From positions 1-64,000 of the forward strand of contig MKSX01000022.1 in assembly GCA_001897445.1 (NCBI GenBank): a stretch of 64,000 nt of DNA, given 5' to 3'. This document shows positions 17,184-26,203 of the stretch, in pieces. Origin of the DNA: Alphaproteobacteria bacterium 33-17. GTDB lineage: Bacteria; Pseudomonadota; Alphaproteobacteria; Rickettsiales; 33-17. Made by a program: the position numbers and the translations under genes. The notes under the pieces were generated by a model. That model had not been told where the DNA came from. It saw only the letters and a list, made by a program, of their open reading frames with translations, and ran no database searches. Each line of letters opens with the position of its first letter. Positions within the stretch are counted from its first letter, which is position 1.

Positions 17184-17875
17184 TGTACAATCTCCTCATC
17201 TACTCTATAAGATGTCACTTTAAAACCAATTGGATTTACGAATCTTTCTTCCGCTGAAAGAGTCATATTTGCAATGTCAAACTGAAGTGTTGCAATTTTG
17301 TTGAAAACTCTAAAGCTTTCGCCGTTTTCATTAATTCTGAATCTTACTGTTGCAACATTTCCCTGATCATTATATTGAATGGACTTAATTAAAATCGTTG
17401 TATAAATTCTTGCACCGTATAAATATATCGGACTTTGCTTTTGATCTAGTAAAAATCTTTTAAATGGCTGATATACATTCGGCGAAGAAAGCAGCCTTGC
17501 TACTGTATCAAATTGATATTCATAGTCTGCATTATTATAAGTTTCTCTTGCTCTAATGTACTTAACAATAAAGTAATTCTTGATTGACTCATTACGTGTC
17601 ATATAGTTATTCATATTAGCACTGTCAACAACGGTTGTAATGCCAGTATTTTCTTCAACCTGAATTACAAAAGGCTTTACAGTTCTAGCAAGAGTCAGTT
17701 CTTTAATATAAATTAAACCCACAATACATCCTATAATAAGTAAAATAATAATTAGCAAAAACAAGTTTCTTTGAGCCAATACGTTAGAATAGCGATCGTA
17801 ATACCAGTTCTTTACTTCACTGATTACTTCACCTGATTTAACGGTTATTACTTCTTTTGTCTTGTTTTCAGCCAT
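17180..17875 (-). CDS. virB8: type IV secretion inner-membrane protein VirB8
   Basis: VirB8 is a bitopic assembly factor linking the inner-membrane complex to the core. The 231-residue protein has a short cytoplasmic N-terminus, one membrane helix at about 38-58 (LFLLIIILLIIGCIVGLIYI) and a periplasmic NTF2-like domain (YNDQGNVATVRFRINENGES; FVNPIGFKVTSYRVDEE). It is the first gene of the operon and has a good promoter 24-52 bases upstream. Rickettsiales often have two VirB8 copies; only one is visible here. Confidence 0.95.
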   Translation of the reverse strand: MAENKTKEVITVKSGEVISEVKNWYYDRYSNVLAQRNLFLLIIILLIIGCIVGLIYIKELTLARTVKPFVIQVEENTGITTVVDSANMNNYMTRNESIKNYFIVKYIRARETYNNADYEYQFDTVARLLSSPNVYQPFKRFLLDQKQSPIYLYGARIYTTILIKSIQYNDQGNVATVRFRINENGESFRVFNKIATLQFDIANMTLSAEERFVNPIGFKVTSYRVDEEIVQ

Positions 17876-17898
17876 ATTTTTTCCCAGTTTATATTTTT

Positions 17899-17927
17899 AT
17901 AATATATTAAAAAATTAACCATTTCAA
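17899..17927 (-). promoter_or_regulatory. sigma70 promoter of the virB8-virB11 operon
   Basis: On the minus strand TTGAAA (17927-17922), 17 bases, TATTAT (17904-17899). It lies just upstream of the virB8 ATG at 17875. It matches the consensus at ten of twelve positions with the ideal spacer. Confidence 0.65.
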
Positions 17928-17953
17928 TTTTTTTTTCTTTATATTTTGCATAC

Positions 17954-18970
17954 TTATACAAAATTTTCATCTAATGGCCATCTTGATTTGGGTTCTATGT
18001 CCAGAGAATCAAGCTGATTAAGCCTTAATTTTTCAATTCCTACCCAGGCAATCATAGCTGCATTATCGGTACAAAGCTTAAGGGGCGGAGCCACCATTTC
18101 CATTCCTTTAGAAGCTATTAAGGTAGAAATTTCATTTTTTAAATACTGGTTTGCAGCTACCCCACCTGCAACAACTAAAGTTTTTATACTTAAATTTTCA
18201 ACAATATCAATAGCATTTGTTAATCTGTCCTTGATAATGTGCGCAACTGTGTATTGAAATGATGCAGCAATATCACACCTTACATCTTCAGTTATCTCTA
18301 TTTCGTCAATTATTCTTCTTACCGCTGTTTTTAAACCAGATAAGGAAAAGTCACATCCCTCTCTACCGACCATAGACTTTGGAAGACTGTATTTATGCGG
18401 ATTACCTCTTTTAGCGTATTGCTCAATTATAGGCCCCCCAGGATATCCAAGACCAAGCATTTTTGCAACTTTATCATATGCTTCGCCTATGGCATCATCT
18501 AGGGTTGTACCAAGCTTTTGGTAATGACCCACCCCCTTAACTAATAGAATCTGACAATGTCCACCTGAAACTAATAATAATAGAAATGGAAACTCAACCT
18601 CATTTGTAAGCCTTACAGTTAGTGCATGTCCCTCTAAGTGATTTACCCCGATTAAGGGTTTATCAATTGATGCAGCGATCCCTTTTGCAGTCATAAGCCC
18701 AACTAATAAGCCACCTATTAAGCCTGGCCCTCTGGTCGCAGCTATGGCGTCTATATCATTTAGCGTTACATTTGCACCATCTAAGGCATCTTTAATTAAA
18801 TTTGGCAAAACCTCAACATGTGATCTTGCAGCTATTTCTGGCACAACCCCGCCATATTTAGCATGCTCCTTGATTTGAGAGTAAATTTTATGGGATAGTA
18901 TGTTTTTATGTTCATCAACAATTGCTACAGATGTTTCATCGCAGCTTGTTTCAATGCCTAAGACTTTCAT
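17954..18970 (-). CDS. tsaD: tRNA threonylcarbamoyladenosine biosynthesis protein TsaD
   Basis: TsaD, with TsaB and TsaE, transfers the threonylcarbamoyl group to A37 of ANN-decoding tRNAs. The 338-residue protein begins [16 protein letters not shown] and has the ASKHA-fold metal site [10 protein letters not shown] (His-x3-His), the [13 protein letters not shown] loop and a late Asp ([12 protein letters not shown]). I chose ATG 18970, which is the family start; an ATG 11 codons upstream would overlap era. It lies 23 bases downstream of era on the same strand. Confidence 0.96.
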   Translation of the reverse strand: MKVLGIETSCDETSVAIVDEHKNILSHKIYSQIKEHAKYGGVVPEIAARSHVEVLPNLIKDALDGANVTLNDIDAIAATRGPGLIGGLLVGLMTAKGIAASIDKPLIGVNHLEGHALTVRLTNEVEFPFLLLLVSGGHCQILLVKGVGHYQKLGTTLDDAIGEAYDKVAKMLGLGYPGGPIIEQYAKRGNPHKYSLPKSMVGREGCDFSLSGLKTAVRRIIDEIEITEDVRCDIAASFQYTVAHIIKDRLTNAIDIVENLSIKTLVVAGGVAANQYLKNEISTLIASKGMEMVAPPLKLCTDNAAMIAWVGIEKLRLNQLDSLDIEPKSRWPLDENFV

Positions 18971-18993
18971 ATATATGACTTTTTTACACTTAT

Positions 18994-19860
18994 TTATAAG
19001 CATAAATCAGGAATTTCTACCCAATTTTCCTTAATTTTAATAAAAAGCTGTAAATGTACAGGTCCATCTAGCAATTTTTGAATATTCTTCCGAGAGTTCA
19101 TACCAATCTTTTTAATCATAGACCCACCCTTACCCAATACGATCGCTTTTTGTGAGTCCTTTATAACATATATTGTCTGATAAATAATAGTTTTGCCATT
19201 TTCATCGACTTCCCATTTATCAGTTTCCACTGCCATATTATAAGGTAACTCTTTATCTAAGAGCAAGAAAATCTGCTCTCGGGTAAATTCCTGAGCAATA
19301 AATTTCATTGGCGCATCCGTCATTTCATCTTCACTGAACTGCCATTCACCTTCAGGCATGCTGTCAAAAAGAATGTCTGTAAGTACGTCTACTCTTTCAC
19401 CTGTTTGCGCTGAAATCATAAAGATTTCTTTAAAAACATTAAACTCAGCAAGCTTCTCAGCCATATTAAAAAGCTTGTCCTTTTTTATTTTATCGACTTT
19501 ATTTAGGGCGACATAGCATGGCACTTCTTCTTTAGATATGCTTTTAATGATCATTTCATCATTTTCTGTAATACCTTTAGTACTATCTATAATTAATAGT
19601 ATTACGTCAGCATTATGCGCGCCGCTCCAAGCATGCTTAACTATTGTTTTTTCTAACTTTTTTTGTGGCCTGAAAATTCCTGGAGTATCCATAAATACTA
19701 TTTGTGAGTCACCTTTTACGCAAATTCCCTTCATGGTGCTGCGTGTTGTTTGTACCTTTGGGGATACGATTGATATTTTCACCCCTACTAAATTATTGAG
19801 TAATGTAGATTTTCCTGCATTTGGAGAGCCGACAATGGCTACAACGCCAAATTTTTTCAT
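18994..19860 (-). CDS. era: GTPase Era
   Basis: Era binds the 3' end of 16S rRNA and helps mature the small ribosomal subunit. The 288-residue protein has G1 [13 protein letters not shown]3 DTPGIF, G4 NKVDK, and a C-terminal KH domain with the [11 protein letters not shown] loop. Length is normal. It is probably the first gene of an era-tsaD unit; the 213-base gap upstream is divergent from the effector-like gene at 20074. Confidence 0.97.
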   Translation of the reverse strand: MKKFGVVAIVGSPNAGKSTLLNNLVGVKISIVSPKVQTTRSTMKGICVKGDSQIVFMDTPGIFRPQKKLEKTIVKHAWSGAHNADVILLIIDSTKGITENDEMIIKSISKEEVPCYVALNKVDKIKKDKLFNMAEKLAEFNVFKEIFMISAQTGERVDVLTDILFDSMPEGEWQFSEDEMTDAPMKFIAQEFTREQIFLLLDKELPYNMAVETDKWEVDENGKTIIYQTIYVIKDSQKAIVLGKGGSMIKKIGMNSRKNIQKLLDGPVHLQLFIKIKENWVEIPDLCL

Positions 19861-20008
19861 AATATAAGAACCGAATTAATTATAATTTTAGTGTTTTTTA
19901 TCATTTTAAGGGTATTTTGGCAATATTTATTAAAATTTAGATATTAATATGTAATTTTACATATTACATTTATCCACACATTAGAAATTAATAAATTATC
20001 AATCTATC

Positions 20009-20037
20009 TTGACAAATTTAACGATTTTGAATATAAT
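20009..20037 (+). promoter_or_regulatory. perfect consensus sigma70 promoter for the 20074 gene
   Basis: TTGACA (20009-20014), 17 bases, TATAAT (20032-20037), 36 bases before the ATG. All twelve consensus positions match with the ideal spacer. Confidence 0.85.
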
Positions 20038-20073
20038 ATTAAGTATATGAAAATTCATTAATACAGGGCTAAA

Positions 20074-21654
20074 ATGTCGAAATCTAGTATAGAAAACAAA
20101 TTTATTGATTATATGGGCGGATATACGTCAGACCATGCTATACAAAAAATTGAAGTTACAACCTCTCATGCAACAATTAAAGGTGCAACCTGGAACGTTC
20201 AAAATAAATGCAGGAATATTGCAGATGAATATAGAAAACGTTTCGCAAATAATCCTGCCAATGTGAGCGAAACACCTGAACAGTATAACGAGAGGAAAAA
20301 AAAGCAGGTTGAGGAAATTAACAAATTATTTGATGATACTGATTTTGTATTACTTCAGGAAGCAGATTTTTTGACGGATTTGAGCTTAGGCTTTAAAAGT
20401 CAACTTGAGGCTAGAGGCTGGAAAGTTCTAGAATTTAGTGCTAAAAATCATATAACCGACAGAGATTTGGTTATACTATATAATCCAACTAAAATTAATC
20501 CCTCATTAGCAAATGGCAATCCTGATATTAAAGGGGCTGTAAAAGTAAATAATAGTAGTTTTAAAGGACAATTAGTAGAATTTGCCCATACTACAGGAAT
20601 AGCAGTAGCACTTTGTAACTTGCATTTAGATTATCTTTTACATTCAGAACAACAAGCTGAACTTGATAAAATCCAGCAACATTATGCTGATAATGGTATA
20701 TTATGCATTATGGGTGGTGATACAAACCATGCTCCTAACGTGGGTTTAAATGGTGTTATGGGCGACTGGAATGTAGTAACCAATATTTCCGATGAAGTAA
20801 AGCCAAATGGAAGCAAAATAGCAAGTCAACCAACCACTTTACATGGCATTTACCCAGATCCTTCAGGCTCATCAAACATGCTACAAGTTCAAAAGAAATT
20901 TGATGGTTTCTTTGTCGGCGCAGGATTTGAAGATGCAAAAGTAAAATTATCCGGGGATAGATTTGAAGTTAAAAATCATACAGTTCAGGTTATAAGGGAT
21001 TCAAAGGACAGAACATACGATATTCCAGCAAAAACTTACTGGCGAAATACAACAACACCTCAGATAAACCCATCAACGAAAATAACTACACCCTCAAATC
21101 AGGCTACTCCTCCAAAGTCAGTTAATAACACAAAACCAGCTAATCAGCCCAACAATACTGGAAAGCCAGCACTACCTTTAGCATTTAGAGGATTTAAAGG
21201 TGGAAAGGACACACCTAACCAAAAGCCACACCCTTCCAAGAGAGATATGGCAAAAAACAAATACCTTAATATCTCTGGAATGTTAACTGCTATCAGTATT
21301 ATAGGCGCAGTTGCACTTACAGGATTAGCTATTTATATGCAATTATCTGCTATAGTATGCGTGGGAATAGCATTAGCATCATACGCAACACCAAAGTTTA
21401 TTGGCGGAATGTATGCAGCTTATAAAGCAAAAAGATTTTGGAAACTTGAAGAGTTTGCTAAGTCTTTGGGAGATATAATAGGAATAGGTCATGGACGAAA
21501 TATTGATCAGCAAACTAATGAAAATATAAATAATTATAATATTACTTATAATCATGTTAATAAAACTGTTAATGGCAAAAAACAAAAACATTGGCAGACT
21601 CAGGTTTTAAATCAAAAACCTCAAAATCAGCATAAAAACGACATTAATATATAA
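20074..21654 (+). CDS. endonuclease/exonuclease/phosphatase-fold protein with C-terminal membrane hairpin (probable effector)
   Basis: Residues about 30-320 have the pattern of the DNase I-like EEP superfamily: GATWNVQ (Asn), LLQEAD (Glu), CNLHLD (His), MGGDTNH (Asp, Asn) and a late KNHTV where many members have SDH. The family includes nucleases, phosphoinositide phosphatases and sphingomyelinases, so the substrate cannot be named. A Pro/Asn/Thr linker follows, then two hydrophobic helices near residues 410-450 (GMLTAISIIGAVALTGLAIY and the next segment) and an Asn/Gln-rich tail. There is no signal peptide. Linker, membrane hairpin and consensus promoter suggest a secreted, membrane-inserted effector, by inference. 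The final catalytic Asp looks replaced by Asn, so activity is unsure. Confidence 0.8.
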   Translation: MSKSSIENKFIDYMGGYTSDHAIQKIEVTTSHATIKGATWNVQNKCRNIADEYRKRFANNPANVSETPEQYNERKKKQVEEINKLFDDTDFVLLQEADFLTDLSLGFKSQLEARGWKVLEFSAKNHITDRDLVILYNPTKINPSLANGNPDIKGAVKVNNSSFKGQLVEFAHTTGIAVALCNLHLDYLLHSEQQAELDKIQQHYADNGILCIMGGDTNHAPNVGLNGVMGDWNVVTNISDEVKPNGSKIASQPTTLHGIYPDPSGSSNMLQVQKKFDGFFVGAGFEDAKVKLSGDRFEVKNHTVQVIRDSKDRTYDIPAKTYWRNTTTPQINPSTKITTPSNQATPPKSVNNTKPANQPNNTGKPALPLAFRGFKGGKDTPNQKPHPSKRDMAKNKYLNISGMLTAISIIGAVALTGLAIYMQLSAIVCVGIALASYATPKFIGGMYAAYKAKRFWKLEEFAKSLGDIIGIGHGRNIDQQTNENINNYNITYNHVNKTVNGKKQKHWQTQVLNQKPQNQHKNDINI

Positions 21655-21667
21655 TTAATAAGCCTGA

Positions 21668-21808
21668 CAGATAGAAAACAACCCAGATATAGATTGGTCT
21701 AAAGTTAGAGTAAGTATAGAAGGTAATGATATAAATAGAGAAACAGGATGGACTGCACAAGTAAATAATCAGCAAAACATTACAAAAGGAAATAGCCCAA
21801 AAAAGTAA
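21668..21808 (+). pseudogene. decayed coding tail after the EEP-fold gene
   Basis: An open stretch of 46 codons ending in TAA has no start codon and lies in a different frame from the gene before it. Its product (VRVSIEGNDINRETGWTAQV, then an Asn/Gln-rich end) resembles the upstream gene's own tail, where HWQTQVLNQ is followed by an Asn/Gln-rich end. It is probably the remnant of a duplicated C-terminus or of an earlier, longer version of the gene. Confidence 0.45.
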
Positions 21809-21820
21809 TTTTATGCCTAA

Positions 21821-22378
21821 TTACTTTCTGACTGCTGCAAACATATGGAAGTCGCACTGACCAGTACTTAACTTAGCGTATTGCTTTAGTGTGCCTTCTT
21901 TTACATAACCAGATTTTGCAAGCACCCTCATAGAAGCATAGTTGCTTTTTTCAACAGTTGCCTGCACCCTAATTACATTCATTTCTTTGAAGGCAAATTC
22001 TGTAAGTTTCTTACTTACTTTAGTTGCAATTCCCTGATTCCAGAAATCAGGATTAATATCGTAGCTTATTTCCGCTCTGTCGTGCCTGAAGTTCCAGTTA
22101 TTAAATCCGCATGTGCCAATTAGCCTGTTATCTTCCTTAAGTACTATGCCCCAGTAAATACTGTATTTATTCCTAAAAAGCCCAATCCAGTAGTTAAGTT
22201 CATGCTTGGCATGCTCTATTGAAGTAGGGATGTCTTCGCTAGCTAAATATTTTGATACATCCGGATGATTCATAAATATATAGTATTCCTGAGCATCTTC
22301 TACCGAAAGCTCTCTTAATGTAATTCTTGAATCCAGATCTAATACTGGAAATTCTTTTAAAAATAATTCCGGTTGCAT
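21821..22378 (-). CDS. GNAT-family N-acetyltransferase, RimJ/RimL-like
   Basis: The 185-residue protein starts MQPELFLKEFPVLDLDSRIT and has the GNAT core: RITLRELSVEDAQEY, an IGTCGFNNWN strand, EISYDINPDFWNQGIATKVS (acetyl-CoA loop) and NYASMRVLAKSGYVKEG. This subfamily acetylates protein N-termini or small amines; the substrate is unknown. It lies one base downstream of queE on the same strand and is probably co-transcribed. Confidence 0.88.
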   Translation of the reverse strand: MQPELFLKEFPVLDLDSRITLRELSVEDAQEYYIFMNHPDVSKYLASEDIPTSIEHAKHELNYWIGLFRNKYSIYWGIVLKEDNRLIGTCGFNNWNFRHDRAEISYDINPDFWNQGIATKVSKKLTEFAFKEMNVIRVQATVEKSNYASMRVLAKSGYVKEGTLKQYAKLSTGQCDFHMFAAVRK

Positions 22379-22379
22379 T

Positions 22380-23057
22380 TTAGCTTAATCCAATAATTTT
22401 TTGTGTTTGAATATTATAATAATAACCTGTTTCTTCCGCAATTTCCAGTATATATTGCAAATTATTTAAATTTTTAATTATATCAAACTCGTCCATGGGC
22501 TGTAAGTAGACCTTTGTGTTATACCTTGACTGACCAATATCCGGGACTTTTTGATATAAAGGGTGGGATTTTGAAATTACAAATTTTATGGCTATTGCAC
22601 GCCTTAAAAGGTCATCACGTATAAAACTATAACCCGAACCTGTATTTTTTGGTGATATTAAAATTTCGCATTTAGGGCTTATATTTCTGAAAATAGTTCC
22701 ATTAGTCTCAATTAACACAGCAAAGCCCTGATCAACAATCAGGTTACATAAATGACTAATTGGCTGCCTTAGAGGTTCACCACCTGTTAAAACCACCAGA
22801 TTTCTTACTCTTTTACCCTGATTATTGAGTGAAAGACCATTAATTTTTTGTATGATCTCATCGTTTTTCATATCTATGAAGTCTTCAAAATCTGTATCAC
22901 AAAAGTTACATGCAAGGTTACACCCACCAAAATTAACAAAAATAGCAGGCGCACCGCAATATGGCTCATCACCCTTAAAAGATGCTACAATTGACTTGAT
23001 TTGGAAGACACCTGTATCTTCCTGAATAACTTCACGAATCTGATTTCTGCCTAACAT
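22380..23057 (-). CDS. queE: 7-carboxy-7-deazaguanine synthase QueE
   Basis: QueE is the radical-SAM enzyme that makes CDG in the queuosine (preQ0) pathway. It has Cys46-x3-Cys50-x2-Cys53 (GGCNLACNFCDTDF), a substrate-region FKGDEPYCGAPAIFVNFG and LTGGEPLRQP. I chose ATG 23057, giving MLGRNQIREV, because this aligns with the family N-terminus; an ATG at 23111 would add 18 residues without family support. Other queuosine genes are not in the window. A 32-base palindrome lies in the divergent gap to bamD. Confidence 0.9.
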   Translation of the reverse strand: MLGRNQIREVIQEDTGVFQIKSIVASFKGDEPYCGAPAIFVNFGGCNLACNFCDTDFEDFIDMKNDEIIQKINGLSLNNQGKRVRNLVVLTGGEPLRQPISHLCNLIVDQGFAVLIETNGTIFRNISPKCEILISPKNTGSGYSFIRDDLLRRAIAIKFVISKSHPLYQKVPDIGQSRYNTKVYLQPMDEFDIIKNLNNLQYILEIAEETGYYYNIQTQKIIGLS

Positions 23058-23188
23058 ACTACTTATATTTTGAGGAGAATTAATAATTACTAATAATTGG
23101 TTTGCAAACATATCATAACTTTACAATTTATCCAATGAAAATTTATATTGAGGTATTAAACGAATAACTGTATTTTGGTAAGAACATA

Positions 23189-23220
23189 TATCGATATATA
23201 TATCAATATATATATCGATA
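23189..23220. promoter_or_regulatory. 32-base palindrome between queE and bamD
   Basis: TATCGATATATATAT (23189-23203) and ATATATATATCGATA (23206-23220) are perfect 15-base inverted repeats around a CA dinucleotide. It lies 26 bases before the bamD ATG and within 135 bases of the divergent queE start. It could be an operator, a cruciform or an mRNA leader hairpin. The alternating AT core makes a simple-repeat origin possible. Confidence 0.55.
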
Positions 23221-23245
23221 CAATAAAATAACTAAGGTTTTTTAA

Positions 23246-23980
23246 ATGCATTATATTTTAGCTATAATTTTTTCAATTTTTTTAATATCCTGCCAAACCA
23301 ATAAAAACAATCAGGATAAAATATATGACTCGGCTGAAGAAGTATATAGCCTTGCTGTAAAAGAAATTAATAGCAAAAACTTTGAAAAAGCAACCGAGCT
23401 ATTTGAAGATTTAGAGAAAGAATTTCCATATTCTCCATGGTCAATTAAAGGTCAGCTTATGTATAGTTATATAAAATACTTACAGCAGCAATATCCATCA
23501 GCCATTCTTTCTTTAGAAAAATTTCTACAGCTTTACCCACTTCACGAAAATGCTGATTATGCATATTACTTAATAGCTATGTGTTATTATGATCAAATTA
23601 ACGTTGCAGGTAGAGATCAGGAAACAACAGTTAAGGCTAAAAATGCATTAGAAGATATTATACATCGTTTCCCTGATTCAAAATATGCTAAAGATGCTAA
23701 AGCAAAACTAGATTTAACAGAAGCACACCTTGCTGCTCATGAAATGCAGGTGGGTCGCTTTTATCTAAACAAAAACTTGCGTATTGCAGCGCTTAACAGG
23801 TTTAATGCAGTTGTAGAAAACTATTCTAAAACCAGTTATGTAGCAGAAGCATTATATAGACTAACCGAAATTTATTACTCTATGGGCGCTGTAGATGAAG
23901 CTAAAAAATATGCTGCAATTTTAGGGCATAATTATCCTAATGACCCATGGTATCACAAAGCGTATAGTATATTAAAATGA
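23246..23980 (+). CDS. bamD: outer-membrane assembly lipoprotein BamD
   Basis: BamD is the essential lipoprotein partner of BamA in beta-barrel insertion. The 244-residue protein has a lipobox ending at Cys16 (FLISC), then about five TPR repeats: YSLAVKEINSKNFEKATELF, FPYSPWSIKGQLMYSYIKY, YPSAILSLEKFLQLYP, FPDSKYAKDAK and AEALYRLTEIYYSMG. AAGG 9-12 bases before the ATG is a plausible ribosome site. The stop overlaps the recN start (ATGA), so the two are translationally coupled. Confidence 0.95.
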   Translation: MHYILAIIFSIFLISCQTNKNNQDKIYDSAEEVYSLAVKEINSKNFEKATELFEDLEKEFPYSPWSIKGQLMYSYIKYLQQQYPSAILSLEKFLQLYPLHENADYAYYLIAMCYYDQINVAGRDQETTVKAKNALEDIIHRFPDSKYAKDAKAKLDLTEAHLAAHEMQVGRFYLNKNLRIAALNRFNAVVENYSKTSYVAEALYRLTEIYYSMGAVDEAKKYAAILGHNYPNDPWYHKAYSILK

Positions 23981-25650
23981 TTACAAACATAACCATTAAA
24001 AACTTTGTTTTAATAGAAAGTCTAAGCCTAGATTTAAATAGTGGTTTAAGTGTTTTTACAGGGGAAACAGGCGCAGGTAAATCTATAATCCTTGATGCAA
24101 TTGGCTTTGTTCTTGGCGATAGAGTTAGTAACAAAGTTATCAAAATGGGGTCTAATTCATCATGCGTAAGCCTTGAGTTTTCTGAAATATCAGAAAAAAT
24201 AAGTAATGTTTTAGATGAACTTGACATTCCAAATGATCACCTCATTATTCGCAGGGTTATATCGCAAGATGGCAAAACAAAATGCTGGATAAATGATATT
24301 TCTGTCTCACTTAACACTATTAAGTCTTTCCGTAATGACCTTGTCCAAATCAATAGCCAGCATCAGCAAGCTGATCTATTATTTGAAGCTGAGCATATTA
24401 AGATATTAGATCGTTATATTGGCGCAAATACCCATTATAGTGACGTATCTGAAAAATATCACATTTATGAAAACATAAAGTCAGAACTTAAAAGCCTTTA
24501 TGAGCAAAAAGATAGATTAGCTCAGGAACAATCATATTTAGAGTATGTTATAGGTGAGCTTGAAACTTTATCACCACGGGCAAATGAAGAAGACGAGCTT
24601 TTAGAAGCAAGGTCAATTGCCGCAAACAGAAATAAAATCGCTGAACTTTTAAATGATATATCTTCAGAGTTAGATAATGCTAATATCGATGGCGTTATAT
24701 CACGTATCCAAAAAGTAATGCTACGCAATCAGAAACTATCTAATGACCTTGGACTTGATACAATATCGGATAAACTTGATGAAATGTACGGCATTTTAAG
24801 CATTATAAACGATGAAATCTACAGTAAAACCAGTTCTATGGATTTTGACCAGGGTGAGCTTGATGCAATTGATGAAAGGCTTATGGAGCTTCGTAGCGCT
24901 GCAAGAAAATATAGAATTAGTACCGCAGAACTCCCTGAGTTTTATCACAATATTCAGGAAAAAGTCTCTACGTTTAGTAATATAGAAGATTTAATAGCCG
25001 ATAAAGAAATCCAAAGCAATAAAGCTAAAGAAGCTTACTTAGATGCTGCTTATAAATTAAGCGATTTACGCAGTGCATATTCTAAAAGCTTAGAAATTGC
25101 TATTTTAAATGAGCTTAAAGACCTTAAAATGGATAAAATTGAGTTTATTATAGATATCAAACCAGATGAAAACCATATTAGTGAAAAAGGCATTGATAAA
25201 GTTACATTTTTAATGCGACCTAATTTAGGGGCAAATATTAGCAGTATTAGCGATGCATTATCAGGTGGTGAACTATCCAGGTTTATTTTAGCTGCAACAA
25301 TTATTATCGCAACTGACTCTACAGCTACCATGATATTTGATGAGATAGATACAGGTGTTGGCGGTCCTACTGCTTATGCTATTGGCAAAAAACTTTATGC
25401 GCTGTCCAAAAAGCATCAGGTTATGGTAGTAACGCACCAGCCACAAGTAGCATGCTTTGCAAATGATCATTATTATATTTCTAAGTATACCAATGAAACC
25501 CAAACCTTTACTACTTTAAAACATCTTGAAATTTATGAAAAATCTACTGAACTTGCAAGAATGATGTCGGGCGATAGAATATCAGCCGAAGCACAAAAAG
25601 CCGCAGACAAGTTACTTAAAGACGTTAATGAAATGGATGTTATTGGTTAA
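23977..25650 (+). CDS. recN: DNA repair protein RecN
   Basis: RecN is an SMC-like ATPase in double-strand break repair. The 557-residue protein has Walker A GETGAGKSIILDAIGFVLG near residue 30, a long coiled-coil middle, the ABC signature LSGGELSRF, Walker B TMIFDEIDTGVGG and a terminal VTHQPQVA switch. It overlaps bamD by four bases. Length is normal and the gene looks intact. Confidence 0.97.
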   Translation: MITNITIKNFVLIESLSLDLNSGLSVFTGETGAGKSIILDAIGFVLGDRVSNKVIKMGSNSSCVSLEFSEISEKISNVLDELDIPNDHLIIRRVISQDGKTKCWINDISVSLNTIKSFRNDLVQINSQHQQADLLFEAEHIKILDRYIGANTHYSDVSEKYHIYENIKSELKSLYEQKDRLAQEQSYLEYVIGELETLSPRANEEDELLEARSIAANRNKIAELLNDISSELDNANIDGVISRIQKVMLRNQKLSNDLGLDTISDKLDEMYGILSIINDEIYSKTSSMDFDQGELDAIDERLMELRSAARKYRISTAELPEFYHNIQEKVSTFSNIEDLIADKEIQSNKAKEAYLDAAYKLSDLRSAYSKSLEIAILNELKDLKMDKIEFIIDIKPDENHISEKGIDKVTFLMRPNLGANISSISDALSGGELSRFILAATIIIATDSTATMIFDEIDTGVGGPTAYAIGKKLYALSKKHQVMVVTHQPQVACFANDHYYISKYTNETQTFTTLKHLEIYEKSTELARMMSGDRISAEAQKAADKLLKDVNEMDVIG

Positions 25651-25679
25651 TTGACAAACACTTAAGTTAATACTACATA
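25651..25679 (+). promoter_or_regulatory. weak candidate promoter for the 25711 gene
   Basis: TTGACA (25651-25656) directly follows the recN stop and is 17 bases from a poor -10, TACATA (25674-25679). The -35 is perfect but the -10 is weak. Confidence 0.3.
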
Positions 25680-25680
25680 T

Positions 25681-25706
25681 TCACCTAATTATTATAAATG
25701 AGGTGA
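25681..25706 (+). promoter_or_regulatory. possible ribosome-site hairpin
   Basis: TCACCT (25681-25686) is exactly complementary to AGGTGA (25701-25706), the Shine-Dalgarno sequence before ATG 25711. The stem is only 6 bp with a 14-base loop, so its stability is modest. Confidence 0.3.
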
Positions 25707-25710
25707 TGAA

Positions 25711-26118
25711 ATGAACATAAAGCATTTAATAACTTTAATGTTGTGTTATTCTGAAGAAAATCACACTACGAATATGAATGATTTTGTAGAAACTTTAAAA
25801 TATTTAGACGATGAAGATTTGACTCCTCAAGAAATAGATTCATTATTTGAAATATGCAATGAATATGCATCTGAAGATCATTTTATTGCCTTAACATTAA
25901 AATTTTATTGTACAGTATCTTCAAACCAATATGATTATACAATTTTTTTAAAAAATGATAATTATATCGAAAATAAGTTTTCAACTGAGGCTTCATTAGC
26001 ATTAATAAAAAAGATACTAGACTCAAAAGAAGTTCAAAATAACACACCTTCAGCTAGAGAAAAGCTAGATAACCCTCAGCTGAATGAATATAACCAAGCA
26101 TCTTCTAAGTATAAGTAA
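25711..26118 (+). CDS. small hypothetical acidic protein
   Basis: This 135-residue protein is acidic and helical (MNIKHLITLMLCYSEENHTT; LDDEDLTPQEIDSLFEICNE), without a signal peptide or a family I recognise. A good ribosome site (GAGGTGATGA) fixes the start. It lies between recN and an ankyrin gene, 85 bases before the latter and on the same strand, so it may be co-expressed with it. Function unknown. Confidence 0.65.
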   Translation: MNIKHLITLMLCYSEENHTTNMNDFVETLKYLDDEDLTPQEIDSLFEICNEYASEDHFIALTLKFYCTVSSNQYDYTIFLKNDNYIENKFSTEASLALIKKILDSKEVQNNTPSAREKLDNPQLNEYNQASSKYK

Positions 26119-26203
26119 ATATTTTTATAAAAATACATGACTTTTGATTAACAAAAGATTAATATACTGTTTATAGATTTTAATTTTCAAGCAAGAGTTA
26201 TGT

